Part shown: positions 54,284 through 63,578 of the stretch, one piece after another
Layout: the number at the start of each line of letters is the position of its first letter
Position numbering within the stretch: position 1 is the first letter of the stretch
NCBI RefSeq assembly: GCF_009617595.1
Contig: NZ_WIXK01000001.1
Coordinates: forward strand, 496,001-560,000
Source of the DNA: Tritonibacter aquimaris
Lineage (GTDB): Bacteria; Pseudomonadota; Alphaproteobacteria; Rhodobacterales; Rhodobacteraceae
Direction of reading: 5' to 3'
DNA: 64,000 nt
Made by a program: the position numbers and the translations under genes
Notes under the pieces: model-generated
Told to the model about the DNA's origin: nothing
Database searches by the model: none
What the model saw: only the letters and a program-made list of their open reading frames with translations

Positions 54284-54450
54284 GTTGCTGCTTTGGAGCC
54301 GTCCTCGCAGGTCCAATAGGGCAGAAGGTTCAGGAGTAGAGCGCAAGGAAAATTGACGAGGCTCCGCGACGCGGATACGTCCATTTTCCTTGAGCGAGGC
54401 TCCGCTTCTGCCAGATTGCGACCAAGAGGAGGGATCCGAAGTTGCTGCTT
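54283..54450. repeat. Palindromic repeat element with flanking direct repeats
   Basis: An 11-bp direct repeat AGTTGCTGCTT (54283-54293, 54440-54450) brackets nested inverted repeats: outer GGCAGAAG/CTTCTGCC (54320-54327, 54405-54412) and inner 15-bp arms (54344-54358, 54378-54392; 14 of 15 pair). GAGGCTCCGC occurs twice inside. There is no T run, so it is not a simple terminator. The size and layout resemble a small non-coding mobile element or REP-type repeat. The left repeat includes the last base of the ornithine cyclodeaminase stop. Confidence 0.55.
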
Positions 54451-54506
54451 AGGTGAGCTCCGAGCGCTACCCTTCCCGCTTGTAAACTAGCTATATCAGC
54501 GCTTTC

Positions 54507-55091
54507 TCACGCGTCGAGTTCGGTGTCCCAATAGAGGAAATCCATCCAGCTTTCATGCAGATGGTTTGGCGGGAACTTGCGGCCCACATCGCGCAGCTCT
54601 TCTGAATTTGGCCTGCGCGGGGGTTTCAGCAGCGACATTCCGGTGCGATGCAACGGTTTTGAGCCTTTTTTCAGATTGCAGCTGGAACAGGCCGCCACCA
54701 CATTTTCCCAGCTGGTGACACCTCCGGCCGCACGCGGTACCACGTGATCAAAGGTCAGATCACCCTTGGCACCGCAGTACTGACAGCGAAATTCATCGCG
54801 CAAAAATAAATTAAAGCGCGTGAAAGCCACGCGCTTTTGCAGTTTTACATAGTCTTTCAGTACAACAACCGAAGGTATTCGGATCTGGGTGCTTGGACTG
54901 CGCACATACTCATCATATTCGGCAACAATATCAACACGATCAAGCCAGGCCGCCTTGATCGCATCCTGCCAGGGCCACAGTGACAGCGGGTAATAAGACA
55001 GCGGTCGATAATCCGCGTTCAGCACCAGCGCCGGATGATGTTTCAACGCGCCGGGTTTTCGTACAAAATCAGTCCTGAAGTCTCCGTCCAT
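54507..55091 (-). CDS. HNH endonuclease domain protein
   Basis: A 194-residue protein. The N-terminal half (VLNADYRPLSYYPLSLWPWQDA, VLKDYVKLQ) is typical of a conserved alphaproteobacterial HNH protein. The zinc and catalytic core reads FRCQYCGAKGDLTFDHVVPRAAGG, SWENVVAACSSCNLKKG: two CxxC pairs with an intact DH motif. These chromosomal HNH proteins have no assigned substrate. No methylase or phage gene is beside it. Confidence 0.88.
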   Translation of the reverse strand: MDGDFRTDFVRKPGALKHHPALVLNADYRPLSYYPLSLWPWQDAIKAAWLDRVDIVAEYDEYVRSPSTQIRIPSVVVLKDYVKLQKRVAFTRFNLFLRDEFRCQYCGAKGDLTFDHVVPRAAGGVTSWENVVAACSSCNLKKGSKPLHRTGMSLLKPPRRPNSEELRDVGRKFPPNHLHESWMDFLYWDTELDA

Positions 55092-55316
55092 GGGTAACGT
55101 CTTCCTCGCCCTGCAGCCTCATATGGCACCAGAGCGGGGAACCCGCCCCAGCTACTAAAACTATATATCGTGGTTGAGATGTGGCAAGCCCCTTCTGCCC
55201 ACAATATGTCGCAGGATATAAGCGCCTTTGGTGACGGTGCCATGACAGTTATCCACAGGATGTGATAGGGACGCAGCTCTTGCATGCGGTGGCAGCTGCG
55301 CCTAAAGCCATCGGTC

Positions 55317-55958
55317 ATGGCCCGTCTTATCCGCTTTAACAAACCCTTTGATGTCTTGCCCCAGTTCACCGATGGCTCTGATAGCCCACGGCCGACCTTA
55401 AGCAATTATATCGACTGCCCTGGTGTGTATCCTGCTGGGCGGCTTGATCGTGACAGCGAAGGTTTGATGCTGCTGACAGACAATGGTCGACTGCAGGCCT
55501 GGGTGTCCGATCCTAAACATAAAATGCCCAAAACCTATTGGGTGCAGGTCGAAGGCATTCCCGATGATGCGGCGCTTGAGGCGCTGCGCAAAGGGGTGAC
55601 GCTGAAAGATGGGCTGACCCGCCCCGCCAAGGCGCGACGGATGGATGTGCCCAAAAACCTTTGGGCGCGCAATCCACCTATTCGTGAACGAAAATCCGTG
55701 CCCGATTGCTGGCTTGAGCTTACCATCAGCGAAGGTAAAAACCGTCAGGTTCGGCGGATGACAGCAGCAGTGGGCCATCCCACATTGCGGCTCATTCGCT
55801 ATAGTATCGGCAATTGGACGCTGGATGATCTGGGACAGGGCAAATGGCAGGATCTGGCGGTGCCCCATGTGCCGGGCCCGCCAAAACCTTCAGCCAAACC
55901 ACCCCGGCGCAAACAGAACACCCGGGTGAAAAAGCCGCGCAGTTCCCCGCGCGGCTGA
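55317..55958 (+). CDS. RluE-like 23S rRNA pseudouridine synthase
   Basis: A 213-residue protein from the ATG at 55317 ([19 protein letters not shown]). Catalytic Asp in [19 protein letters not shown]; then [23 protein letters not shown]. It lacks an S4 domain and has a basic tail ([16 protein letters not shown]), as in the RluE group that modifies U2457 of E. coli 23S rRNA. The final codons contain a terminator hairpin for the convergent esterase gene. Confidence 0.88.
   Translation: MARLIRFNKPFDVLPQFTDGSDSPRPTLSNYIDCPGVYPAGRLDRDSEGLMLLTDNGRLQAWVSDPKHKMPKTYWVQVEGIPDDAALEALRKGVTLKDGLTRPAKARRMDVPKNLWARNPPIRERKSVPDCWLELTISEGKNRQVRRMTAAVGHPTLRLIRYSIGNWTLDDLGQGKWQDLAVPHVPGPPKPSAKPPRRKQNTRVKKPRSSPRG
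55929..55956 (-). terminator. Terminator of the esterase unit, inside the RluE-like gene end
   Basis: On the minus strand AGCCGCGC/GCGCGGCT is followed by five T. It lies 7 bases past the esterase stop and within the last ten codons of the convergent gene. Confidence 0.8.
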
Positions 55959-55962
55959 TAAC

Positions 55963-56628
55963 TTACAGGCTCAGCACATCGCGCATAAACGCAAGCGCGA
56001 CACCCAGCCCATCAGGATCAATCCCATGGGCGGTGCCCTTCATCACATGGGCATAGACATCTTTGAACTCCGCGCCCTGCAGGGCTTCGGCGGCCTCAGG
56101 CATGGATTGGATCGGCACCACATCATCCTGGTCGCCATGCACCAGCAGCACTGGCATGCGTGATACGGTTTCATCTTGCAAAAGATCCGGGCGCAGCAAA
56201 CGACCAGAGAAGCCAACAACACCCGCAACCGCATCTTCGCGGCGTGGCGCCACATGCAGGCTCATCATGGTGCCCTGGCTGAAACCAAACAGCACCACCT
56301 GTTCGGGCAGCACATCTTCATCCACCATCAGCGCGTCCAAAAACGCGTTGAGGTCTTCCACCGCAGCCATCATGCCGCGCTCGGCCTCTTCCTCGGATGA
56401 TCCATCAATCCACGGGATCGGGAACCATTGATAGCCCATCGGCGCACCGTCGCAGTCTTCTGGCGCATCGGGTGCAACAAACAATGTGTCCGGCAGATGC
56501 TCGGCCAGCGGATCAGCCAAGCCCAGAAGATCCGCACCATTGGCGCCATAGCCGTGCAAAAACACCACAATAGAGCGGGTATCCCCCGACAAAGGTGCCT
56601 TGCGGCCTGCGTTTAATACTCGAGTCAT
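55963..56628 (-). CDS. Carboxylesterase/phospholipase (alpha/beta hydrolase)
   Basis: A 221-residue protein: VVFLHGYGANGADLLGLA, LFGFSQGTMMSLHV (Ser nucleophile in GFSQG), Asp in VHGDQDDVVPIQS and His in GTAHGIDPDGL. This is the small esterase family (YpfH/EstB-like, Pfam Abhydrolase_2), acting on short acyl esters or acyl-protein. Its ATG overlaps the stop of the glycosylase gene (ATGA), so the two are translated together. Confidence 0.87.
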   Translation of the reverse strand: MTRVLNAGRKAPLSGDTRSIVVFLHGYGANGADLLGLADPLAEHLPDTLFVAPDAPEDCDGAPMGYQWFPIPWIDGSSEEEAERGMMAAVEDLNAFLDALMVDEDVLPEQVVLFGFSQGTMMSLHVAPRREDAVAGVVGFSGRLLRPDLLQDETVSRMPVLLVHGDQDDVVPIQSMPEAAEALQGAEFKDVYAHVMKGTAHGIDPDGLGVALAFMRDVLSL

Positions 56629-57302
56629 CGGATCCCTTCCCTGTCCTTTGCCACATGGTAATAGGCCCAGAGCACGCGCGCTGCAACCGAGCGCCACGGC
56701 GACCAGTCTTTTGCCATCTCACGCAGGGCGCGCTCTTTGGGGCGCGCGTCCAGATCAAACAGCATTCGCGCCGCTTCCTGCAGCGCCAGATCACCGGGCG
56801 CAAACACATCGGCACGCCCCAGCGAAAACATCGCGTAGATCTCAGCCGTCCAGATGCCAATGCCCGACACCTCTGTGAGGGTGTTGATCACCTCATCGGT
56901 GGGAGCGTCGCGCAGGGCTTTATAGTTGATGCGCGCCTCAGCAAGCGCGCGGGCATAGCGGATTTTCTGCCGGCTGAGCCCGGCTGCGCGCAGCTCGTCG
57001 TCAGTGGCCCAGATGATTTTGCGCGGCCCCGTCAGGCGCGCGTCTTTCAACCGTGTCCAGATCGCACCCGCTGCGGCAACGCTGACCTGCTGGCTAACAA
57101 TCGCGCTAAGAAGTTCAGCAAATCCATCAGGTTTGCGTCTAAGCGGCAGATCCCCCGTCAAACTAAGCGCATGAGCAAAGCGCGGATCGTGATCGGCCAG
57201 CCAGCGCGCGCCCTCAGCCACACAATCGGGGCCGTGTATGATGCGCCCAGTTGCCACAGTTTCAATCAGCTCAGCCACGCGGCCTGCCCCTTCACATTCC
57301 AA
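56625..57302 (-). CDS. DNA-3-methyladenine glycosylase II (AlkA-like)
   Basis: A 225-residue HhH-GPD protein: FAELLSAIVSQQVSVAAAGAIWTRL, then the helix-hairpin-helix LTEVSGIGIWTAEIYAMFSLG and the catalytic Asp in ADVFAPGDLALQEA. Shorter than E. coli AlkA (282), lacking its N-terminal domain. It removes alkylated purines in base excision repair. The start is uncertain: the ATG at 57302 has a weak ribosome site, while a GTG seven codons in has GAAGGGG before it. Confidence 0.88.
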   Translation of the reverse strand: MECEGAGRVAELIETVATGRIIHGPDCVAEGARWLADHDPRFAHALSLTGDLPLRRKPDGFAELLSAIVSQQVSVAAAGAIWTRLKDARLTGPRKIIWATDDELRAAGLSRQKIRYARALAEARINYKALRDAPTDEVINTLTEVSGIGIWTAEIYAMFSLGRADVFAPGDLALQEAARMLFDLDARPKERALREMAKDWSPWRSVAARVLWAYYHVAKDREGIR

Positions 57303-57376
57303 AATTACCGATTATCAATTGTACCAACGGGTGCGATTCACTTGTTAATCCACCACAGCAAGAGTAGGCAAACCCT

Positions 57377-58594
57377 ATGACAATGACCATGCCCGCATCC
57401 GATGATCGCACCGCCAAACGAAATGTGGCGATACTGGTAATTGCCCAGGCCGTTCTGGGCGCGCAGATGCCGATGATTTTTACCATCGGGGGTCTGGCTG
57501 GCCAGTCGCTTGCCTCAAATGCCTGTTTTGCCACCTTGCCGATTTCGCTGATTGTGGCGGGATCCATGCTGTCGGCGACGCCGCTTTCGGCGATCATGCA
57601 ACGTTGGGGCCGGCGCGCCGGGTTTTTCATCGGGGCGTTTGCGGGCGCGCTTGGTGCGGCTATTGGGGCCTATGGTCTCTATCTTGGCTCGTTCCCGATC
57701 TTCCTGCTCGGCAGCCTGCTGACCGGCGTTTACATGAGCGCGCAGGGATTTTACCGCTTTGCCGCAGCTGATACCGCGAGTGATGAATTTCGCGCCAAGG
57801 CGATTTCTTATGTGATGGCGGGTGGTCTTTTGTCGGCGGTGATTGGCAAAACGCTGGTGGTGGAAACCTCGGACGCCTTTGTTGTGCCGTTCATGGGCAC
57901 CTATATGTCGATCATTTTGCTTAATATCATTGGCTCAATGGTGTTTTTCTTCCTGCGTATTCCCGCGCCTGAACCGCTTGCAGCAGATGCGCCCAAGGGC
58001 CGGTCCCGTATGGAGCTTTTGCGTGACCCGGTGATTTCTACTGCGGTGATCTGCGCGGTTGTGTCTTATGCGCTGATGAATTTGGTGATGACCTCAACGC
58101 CCTTGGCGGTTGTTGGCTGCGGCTTTGAACAAGATGACGCCGCAAGCGTTGTCATGGCGCATGTTCTGGCGATGTTTGTGCCCTCGTTCTTCACCGGTCA
58201 GCTGATCAACCGTTTTGGCGTCGAACGCATTGTGGCGCTGGGATTGGTGATCCTTGCAGCCGCTGGTGTTGTAGCGCTCAACGGGGTTCAGCTGGAGAAC
58301 TTTTACCTAGCGCTGATCCTATTGGGTATTGGCTGGAACTTTGGCTTTATTGGTGCAACCACCATGTTGGCCGGAGCGCATGAGGGCCACGAAAAGGGCC
58401 GCATGCAGGGGCTGAATGATCTGCTGGTGTTTGGTGGCGTCACATTGGCGTCATTGTCATCGGGTGGATTGATGAACTGTTCTGGCGGCAGCCCGGTTGA
58501 AGGCTGGACCGCGGTGAACCTGGCGATGGTGCCGTTTCTGGTGCTTGCAGGTGGCGCGCTGATCCGTCTGGCGATGAAGCCGCGCGCGATTTAA
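57377..58594 (+). CDS. Major facilitator superfamily transporter
   Basis: A 405-residue protein with about twelve hydrophobic segments. IMQRWGRRAGFFIGAFAGALGAAIGA matches the MFS loop 2-3 motif (normally G-x-x-x-D-R-x-G-R-R, here with Q-R-W). It is divergent from the glycosylase gene. The substrate is unknown; it resembles uncharacterised small-molecule exporters. Asn, Cys and Gly cluster near the end (SSGGLMNCSGGSPVEGW). Confidence 0.82.
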   Translation: MTMTMPASDDRTAKRNVAILVIAQAVLGAQMPMIFTIGGLAGQSLASNACFATLPISLIVAGSMLSATPLSAIMQRWGRRAGFFIGAFAGALGAAIGAYGLYLGSFPIFLLGSLLTGVYMSAQGFYRFAAADTASDEFRAKAISYVMAGGLLSAVIGKTLVVETSDAFVVPFMGTYMSIILLNIIGSMVFFFLRIPAPEPLAADAPKGRSRMELLRDPVISTAVICAVVSYALMNLVMTSTPLAVVGCGFEQDDAASVVMAHVLAMFVPSFFTGQLINRFGVERIVALGLVILAAAGVVALNGVQLENFYLALILLGIGWNFGFIGATTMLAGAHEGHEKGRMQGLNDLLVFGGVTLASLSSGGLMNCSGGSPVEGWTAVNLAMVPFLVLAGGALIRLAMKPRAI

Positions 58595-58604
58595 GCGCCG
58601 CGCT

Positions 58605-59390
58605 TCACCATCGCCCGGTGGTGGAGCGCCACAAAAGACCAAAACGTTTGCTAAACTCGCTCAGCACCAGCTCACCCTCAGCAACACGTTGAGGTTCGCG
58701 GTAGACCTGCTCCAAGATCCCTTGCGCCTGCCAGGCGGCCATCAGTGCGGGCCGTGCATCTGTGCTGATCTTGTTGCGCTTTTTGCGTGCCTGCGACAAC
58801 CGATCCAGACCCCGCGCTGCCAGCGCCTGCACCCCGTCCAACGTTCCATCCAAAAGCGGCACACGGCGGGCTTTTTCCAGCGCAGGAATAGCGCGCATCC
58901 AATTGGAAAGCCCATGCGCATAGCCAATGGCGCGCACCGTGTCCTCATCGGCTGCGCCTAGGCTGCGCGCAGACAGCCACATCACAGAGCCCGCCGTTTT
59001 GTCCATATAGTGGTCAAATCCGGCTTCATCGGCAAAAGGATCGCGGTAAATATCCCAACGCCGCGCCTCGGCCATTGCATCAACCTCGGCCGCCAGTTCC
59101 GCAGATAGAATGCGCGCCAGCGGCGTTGCCACATAGTGACGTTTCGGCGCACGACCCTGGGCAATATCGTCGCCAATATCGCGCCACCATTGCACCCGCA
59201 TTTCAGCGATCATGCTTTCCTGACTGGCCCAGGGCGCGCGCGACAGCTCACCGTAAAACGCATAAATCACAAAAAGCTTCAGCCGCGCCTCAATCGGCGC
59301 AGCCATGGCAGCCTGAAACCGTTCCGGATCCACGCGTTCCACAAATTCCGCGCAGGCCCGGATATCGTCGTCAAACTGCAGTTCTGTCAA
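58605..59390 (-). CDS. Squalene/phytoene synthase-family protein (degenerate)
   Basis: A 261-residue all-alpha protein: LFVIYAFYGELSRAPW, MRVQWWRDIGDDIAQG, FDHYMDKTAGSVMWLSARSLG, AIGYAHGLSNWMRAIPALE. The fold is that of isoprenoid synthases, but the paired D-x-x-x-D motifs that bind Mg-diphosphate in true phytoene synthase are not intact, so it may be a non-enzymatic relative such as the NDUFAF6 group. It starts 3 bases after cimA and ends the cysS-cimA operon. No carotenoid genes are nearby. Confidence 0.75.
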   Translation of the reverse strand: MTELQFDDDIRACAEFVERVDPERFQAAMAAPIEARLKLFVIYAFYGELSRAPWASQESMIAEMRVQWWRDIGDDIAQGRAPKRHYVATPLARILSAELAAEVDAMAEARRWDIYRDPFADEAGFDHYMDKTAGSVMWLSARSLGAADEDTVRAIGYAHGLSNWMRAIPALEKARRVPLLDGTLDGVQALAARGLDRLSQARKKRNKISTDARPALMAAWQAQGILEQVYREPQRVAEGELVLSEFSKRFGLLWRSTTGRW

Positions 59391-59393
59391 AGC

Positions 59394-61004
59394 TTACTCC
59401 ACCCCGCTGGAACGCATAAGCTTCCAGCGGATCGCATCCACCAGCGCCTCAAAGGACGCATCGATTATATTGGCGCTGACCCCAACAGTAGACCAGCGAT
59501 ACCCGGCGCCATCTTCGCTGTCGATGATAACGCGGGTAACAGCCTCGGTGCCGCCCTGGGTGATACGCACCTTAAAGTCGACCAGACGCATATCATCAAG
59601 CTGCGCTGAATAGCGCCCCAGATCCTTGCGCAGCGCCTGCGCCAGCGCATTCACCGGGCCGCGATCACTGCCGCTTTCATCCAGGCTTTCACTGACGGAA
59701 AGGCGCTTTTCACCGTCCACCAGAACAACAACAACAGCCTCAGACAGGCTTAGTTGCTCTTTGGTTCGTTCCACGGTGACCTTGTAGCGCTGCACATCAA
59801 AAAACGAGGGGCTGGAATCCAGTTCTTCGCGGGCAAGCAGTTCAAACGACGCCTGGGCAGTGTCATAAGAATAGCCATCTGCCTCGCGGCGTTTCACCCG
59901 TTCGAGAATGCGCACAAGCGCCGGATCCCCTTTGGCCACCTCAAGCCCTGCATCCGACAGACGCTTGCGCAGATTGGACTGGCCCGCCTGATTTGACATC
60001 GGAATAATGCGCGCATTGCCCACCACGGCGGGATCAATGTGTTCATAGGTGCTGGGATCTTTTAGGATCGCGCTGGCATGCAGCCCCGCCTTATGGGCAA
60101 AGGCCGACGCCCCCACAAAGGCCGCCTGTTTATTTGGCACCCGGTTGAGGATCTCATCCAGCATCCGGCTGATCCGGGTAATATCAATCAACCCATCCGC
60201 GCTGACGCCGGTTTCAAACTGCGACTTATAGGGTTCTTTCAGCGCAAGCGTAGGAATAAGCGTGGTCAGATTGGCATTGCCGCAGCGTTCGCCCAACCCG
60301 TTCAGCGTGCCCTGAACCTGGCGCACACCCGCCTCAACCGCTGCCAGCGAACAGGCTACGGCCTGCTCTGTATCATTATGGGTGTGAATGCCCAGATGAT
60401 CCCCCGGCAGACCAGCTTTGATCACCGCGCGCACCACCCGTGCAACTTCCGAGGGCTGACTGCCCCCATTGGTATCACACAGCACAATCCAACGCGCCCC
60501 AGCCTCAAGCGCCGCACGGCAACAGGCCAGCGCATAATCAGCGTTGTCGCGGTAGCCATCAAAGAAATGCTCGGCATCAAACAGCGCCTCGCGCCCTTCG
60601 GCCACAATATGGGCAATGGACGCGCGGATGTTTTCGAGGTTGTCCTCAAGGCTGATCCCAAGCGCTTCACGCACGTGGTAGTCGTGGCTTTTTCCCACCA
60701 GACAGACCGCACTTGTGCCCGCGTTCAAAACGGCCGCCAAAACATCATCATTGGCGGCCGAGCGCCCCGCGCGTTTGGTCATGCCAAAGGCAGCCATGGT
60801 GGCGCGGGTTTTGGGGGCTTCGTCAAAAAAAGCGCTGTCGGTGGGGTTGGCACCGGGCCATCCCCCTTCGATGTAGTCAATACCTAGGTGATCAAGTGCC
60901 TGGGCAATTTGCTTTTTTTCGGCAGTGGAAAACTGCACCCCTTGTGTTTGCTGCCCATCCCGAAGGGTGGTGTCGTACAAAAACAGTCGTTCTTTTTGTG
61001 TCAT
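59394..61004 (-). CDS. cimA: Citramalate synthase
   Basis: A 536-residue protein: [75 protein letters not shown], then the leucine-type regulatory domain. The DTTLRDGQQ start with WPGANP distinguishes citramalate synthase from isopropylmalate and homocitrate synthases. It joins pyruvate and acetyl-CoA, giving a threonine-independent route to isoleucine; the C-terminal domain usually senses isoleucine. Its ATG overlaps the cysS stop. Confidence 0.92.
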   Translation of the reverse strand: MTQKERLFLYDTTLRDGQQTQGVQFSTAEKKQIAQALDHLGIDYIEGGWPGANPTDSAFFDEAPKTRATMAAFGMTKRAGRSAANDDVLAAVLNAGTSAVCLVGKSHDYHVREALGISLEDNLENIRASIAHIVAEGREALFDAEHFFDGYRDNADYALACCRAALEAGARWIVLCDTNGGSQPSEVARVVRAVIKAGLPGDHLGIHTHNDTEQAVACSLAAVEAGVRQVQGTLNGLGERCGNANLTTLIPTLALKEPYKSQFETGVSADGLIDITRISRMLDEILNRVPNKQAAFVGASAFAHKAGLHASAILKDPSTYEHIDPAVVGNARIIPMSNQAGQSNLRKRLSDAGLEVAKGDPALVRILERVKRREADGYSYDTAQASFELLAREELDSSPSFFDVQRYKVTVERTKEQLSLSEAVVVVLVDGEKRLSVSESLDESGSDRGPVNALAQALRKDLGRYSAQLDDMRLVDFKVRITQGGTEAVTRVIIDSEDGAGYRWSTVGVSANIIDASFEALVDAIRWKLMRSSGVE

Positions 61005-62455
61005 CCCACACCTTCAAGCTTAGCCGCGTCAAACGCTGGGCCTGGCACCAGTTCCACTCCGGATTTTGACATCCGCACCTCAAGACCCGCCGCAATATAG
61101 GCCGCTTTAAGGCGATCAACCTCGGAGAAGTCCTTGCTCTCCATTGCGGCTTTTCGAGCATCGTCGATTTTCCGAGCGAATAAGCTGAGATCCCCAGTCC
61201 AAGTCAGGAAAGACGCACCTTCTGGACGTGACAAAAATTCGATGTCGGTATCAGGGTTAAGCAACCCCAGTAGAGACATTGAGCCAACAAGAAGCGTGCC
61301 GGATCTTTCGTCCTTAGACGAGAGTAGTTCATGAAGCCTCGAAATGGCTTTAGGTGTGTTAAGATCATCCGCCACAGCATCGAGGACTACCTGATCGACA
61401 GGGTACACGCTTGGGTCTGAAAATTGCTGACGTGCCGCTACGCTCATTTTAGGCGAAATAATAGAAGCGATATGCCTATAAAATTTCTGGAGCGATTTCC
61501 TAGCGTCCTGGGCCTTCTTCTCGGTCCAATCCATCGGCTTGCGGTAATGGGTCTGCAAAAACACAAACCGGATCACTTCGCCGGGAATGCCCTGATCCAG
61601 CAGGTCTTTCACAGTGAAGAAATTGCCCAGTGATTTGGACATTTTCTTGCCTTCCACCTGCAACATTTCATTGTGCAGCCAATAGCGGGCAAACTCCCCA
61701 TCGGGATTGGCGCAGCAGCTTTGGGCGATTTCATTTTCATGATGCGGGAACATCAGATCATTGCCGCCACCGTGAATATCAAAGCTTGGCCCCAGCAGAT
61801 CACGGCTCATGGCCGAGCATTCAATATGCCACCCCGGACGCCCATAGCCCCAGGGGCTGTCCCAACCGGGCTGATCACCGGTGGAGGGTTTCCACAGCAC
61901 AAAATCCATCGGGTTTTTCTTATAGGGGGCCACTTCCACGCGGGCACCTGCGATCATATCATCAACCGAGCGGCCCGACAGTTTGCCATAGCCCTCTTTC
62001 CAGCTGTCCACCGCAAACAGCGCATGACCTTCGGCAGCATAGGCATGGCCGCGCGCAATAAGATCCTCGATCATGTCGATCATCTCTTGGATATAGGCGG
62101 TGGCGCGTGGCATGTGGTTGGGCTCCAGCGCGCCAAGTGCACCCATATCGTCCAGAAACCACTGGGTTGTTTCTGCGGTAATGTCGCCAATGGCGCGGCC
62201 GCTTTCGGCTGCACGCGCATTGATTTTATCATCCACGTCGGTGAAATTGCGCGCATAGGTCACGTGATCTGCCCCGTAGGTCAGACGCAACAGGCGATAA
62301 AGAACGTCAAACACCACCACCGGGCGGGCATTGCCCAGATGGGCGCGATCATAGACTGTGGGGCCACAGACATACATCCGCACGTTTTCAGCATCGATTG
62401 GGGTAAACACCTCTTTGCTGCGCGATTTGGTATTGTGCAGTTTGATTGTCGTCAT
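61001..62455 (-). CDS. cysS: Cysteinyl-tRNA synthetase
   Basis: A 484-residue class I synthetase starting [15 protein letters not shown] at 62455. Zinc and signature motifs: [17 protein letters not shown] (HIGH-like HLGN), [26 protein letters not shown], and KMSKSLGN. It charges tRNA-Cys. The section 61120-61510, in the C-terminal domain, uses codons rare in the rest of the gene (CTA, TTA, AGA, AGG, CGA), hinting at a recombined patch. First gene of the cysS-cimA-phytoene synthase-like operon (ATGA overlap with cimA). Confidence 0.95.
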   Translation of the reverse strand: MTTIKLHNTKSRSKEVFTPIDAENVRMYVCGPTVYDRAHLGNARPVVVFDVLYRLLRLTYGADHVTYARNFTDVDDKINARAAESGRAIGDITAETTQWFLDDMGALGALEPNHMPRATAYIQEMIDMIEDLIARGHAYAAEGHALFAVDSWKEGYGKLSGRSVDDMIAGARVEVAPYKKNPMDFVLWKPSTGDQPGWDSPWGYGRPGWHIECSAMSRDLLGPSFDIHGGGNDLMFPHHENEIAQSCCANPDGEFARYWLHNEMLQVEGKKMSKSLGNFFTVKDLLDQGIPGEVIRFVFLQTHYRKPMDWTEKKAQDARKSLQKFYRHIASIISPKMSVAARQQFSDPSVYPVDQVVLDAVADDLNTPKAISRLHELLSSKDERSGTLLVGSMSLLGLLNPDTDIEFLSRPEGASFLTWTGDLSLFARKIDDARKAAMESKDFSEVDRLKAAYIAAGLEVRMSKSGVELVPGPAFDAAKLEGVG

Positions 62456-62688
62456 GACAGCTCCTTGGGCACGCACTCTATCAGCGTATGCGCAAAACAA
62501 TAGATTTCGCGCAGCGCGGGCTTAGCAATTTGTCAGGAAAAAGAAAACGACAGATACCGCCCGGCTGTGCAATTCAGCAGGTAATGCAAATACAACAGAT
62601 GCGGATATTTGTTTTCATGGTGTTCAGATACCACGCTGTTTTGGCCACGCCAAGCCAAATCATAGCTGAGCTTAACGTCAAACCAGTC

Positions 62689-63186
62689 TCAAAACCGAAA
62701 TGCCGCAGTCACTGACCATACGTGTGAGCTGTCTTTGCTATTGTCCGCCTGAGATTGCTGCACTTCGCCAAGCAGCTGCACATTCGGGTTCAGCGGCAGC
62801 GCAAGTCCAACCCCCACTTCGCGTTCGCGCAGCAGCGCGCTTTGCTGCGCTTCGCCAGACAGGGTGACAAACCCCTGCACCGCGCCAAAATCATAGCCCG
62901 CACGCAGCTGCAATGCGCCACTGCTAAACGAGGGGCGATCATCCGAATGCGCCTGTGCAAGATGCGTGCCCATATCCTGCGCCTGTATCTGCAAAGGATC
63001 ATCCGCGCCCTGCCCCGAGGCCAGATTTACACGCTGCAAATGGCCGCCACCGGGCCAGCCTGCACCAAGATAAAACCCATTGGTGGATTCTTCTGCCTGG
63101 GGTGTGCCAGCCAGCACGGCGCAGACACAGGCAAAACCACAGGCATCAACCCAACGCCGCTTTGCTAAATGTCCAATTCCCATCAT
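62689..63186 (-). CDS. Small outer-membrane beta-barrel-like protein
   Basis: A 165-residue protein from an ATG ATG start at 63186 (MMGIGHLAKRRW). Signal peptide with a KRR head and an ACGFACVCAVLAGTPQA core. The mature part alternates polar and hydrophobic residues (GALQLRAGYDFGAVQGFVTLSGEAQQSALL, VGVGLALPLNPNVQLLGEVQQSQ) and ends WSVTAAFRF, with the terminal Phe used by the Bam machinery. It is probably an eight-strand barrel. Family not recognised. A GGATGG/CCATCC hairpin lies at 63267-63282 upstream. Confidence 0.65.
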   Translation of the reverse strand: MMGIGHLAKRRWVDACGFACVCAVLAGTPQAEESTNGFYLGAGWPGGGHLQRVNLASGQGADDPLQIQAQDMGTHLAQAHSDDRPSFSSGALQLRAGYDFGAVQGFVTLSGEAQQSALLREREVGVGLALPLNPNVQLLGEVQQSQADNSKDSSHVWSVTAAFRF

Positions 63187-63578
63187 GGCCAGACCCAGAT
63201 CGCAGAGAGCACAAGCCAGGGCTTGCACGAGGTACAGTTCGTATGAATTCACGGGGTTGCAGCGGAGGATGGCGGGCCATCCAGATACCCTTGGATTAAG
63301 TTTTGCAGAAATTGCTTAACCCAAAGTTTCCAAAATGGAGTTGGAGTTTACGTTAGTTTTCCGGTCACGCATATGTGATGCCAAAAAAATAAAGACCTCC
63401 TCTTAAAACAAGAGGAGGTCAGTTTCGTCCCTCAGACTCAGCTTATTTATACCGCCCGTTGGTTCTTGCCTGTGGTCTGAACGACGCTGAGGGCGAGCGC
63501 ACCCGCCCCAGGATTTGAATGTCGTGACCCCCGTTTTCAGCCCGGGGGCCATAGGCCGCAGCGCTTACGCGTCTGCCT
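63187..63578. other. Region between nrdJ and the outer-membrane protein gene
   Basis: No gene seen. The right part is the nrdJ trailer, with inverted repeats CCCTCAG/CTGAGGG (63429-63435, 63487-63493) and CCCCCG/CGGGGG, ending at a terminator. The left part should hold the promoter of the outer-membrane protein gene. Confidence 0.5.
63383..63420 (-). terminator. Terminator of nrdJ
   Basis: A perfect 11-bp stem GACCTCCTCTT/AAGAGGAGGTC with a 5-base loop, followed on the minus strand by TTTATTTTTTT. It lies about 160 bases past the nrdJ stop. Confidence 0.85.
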
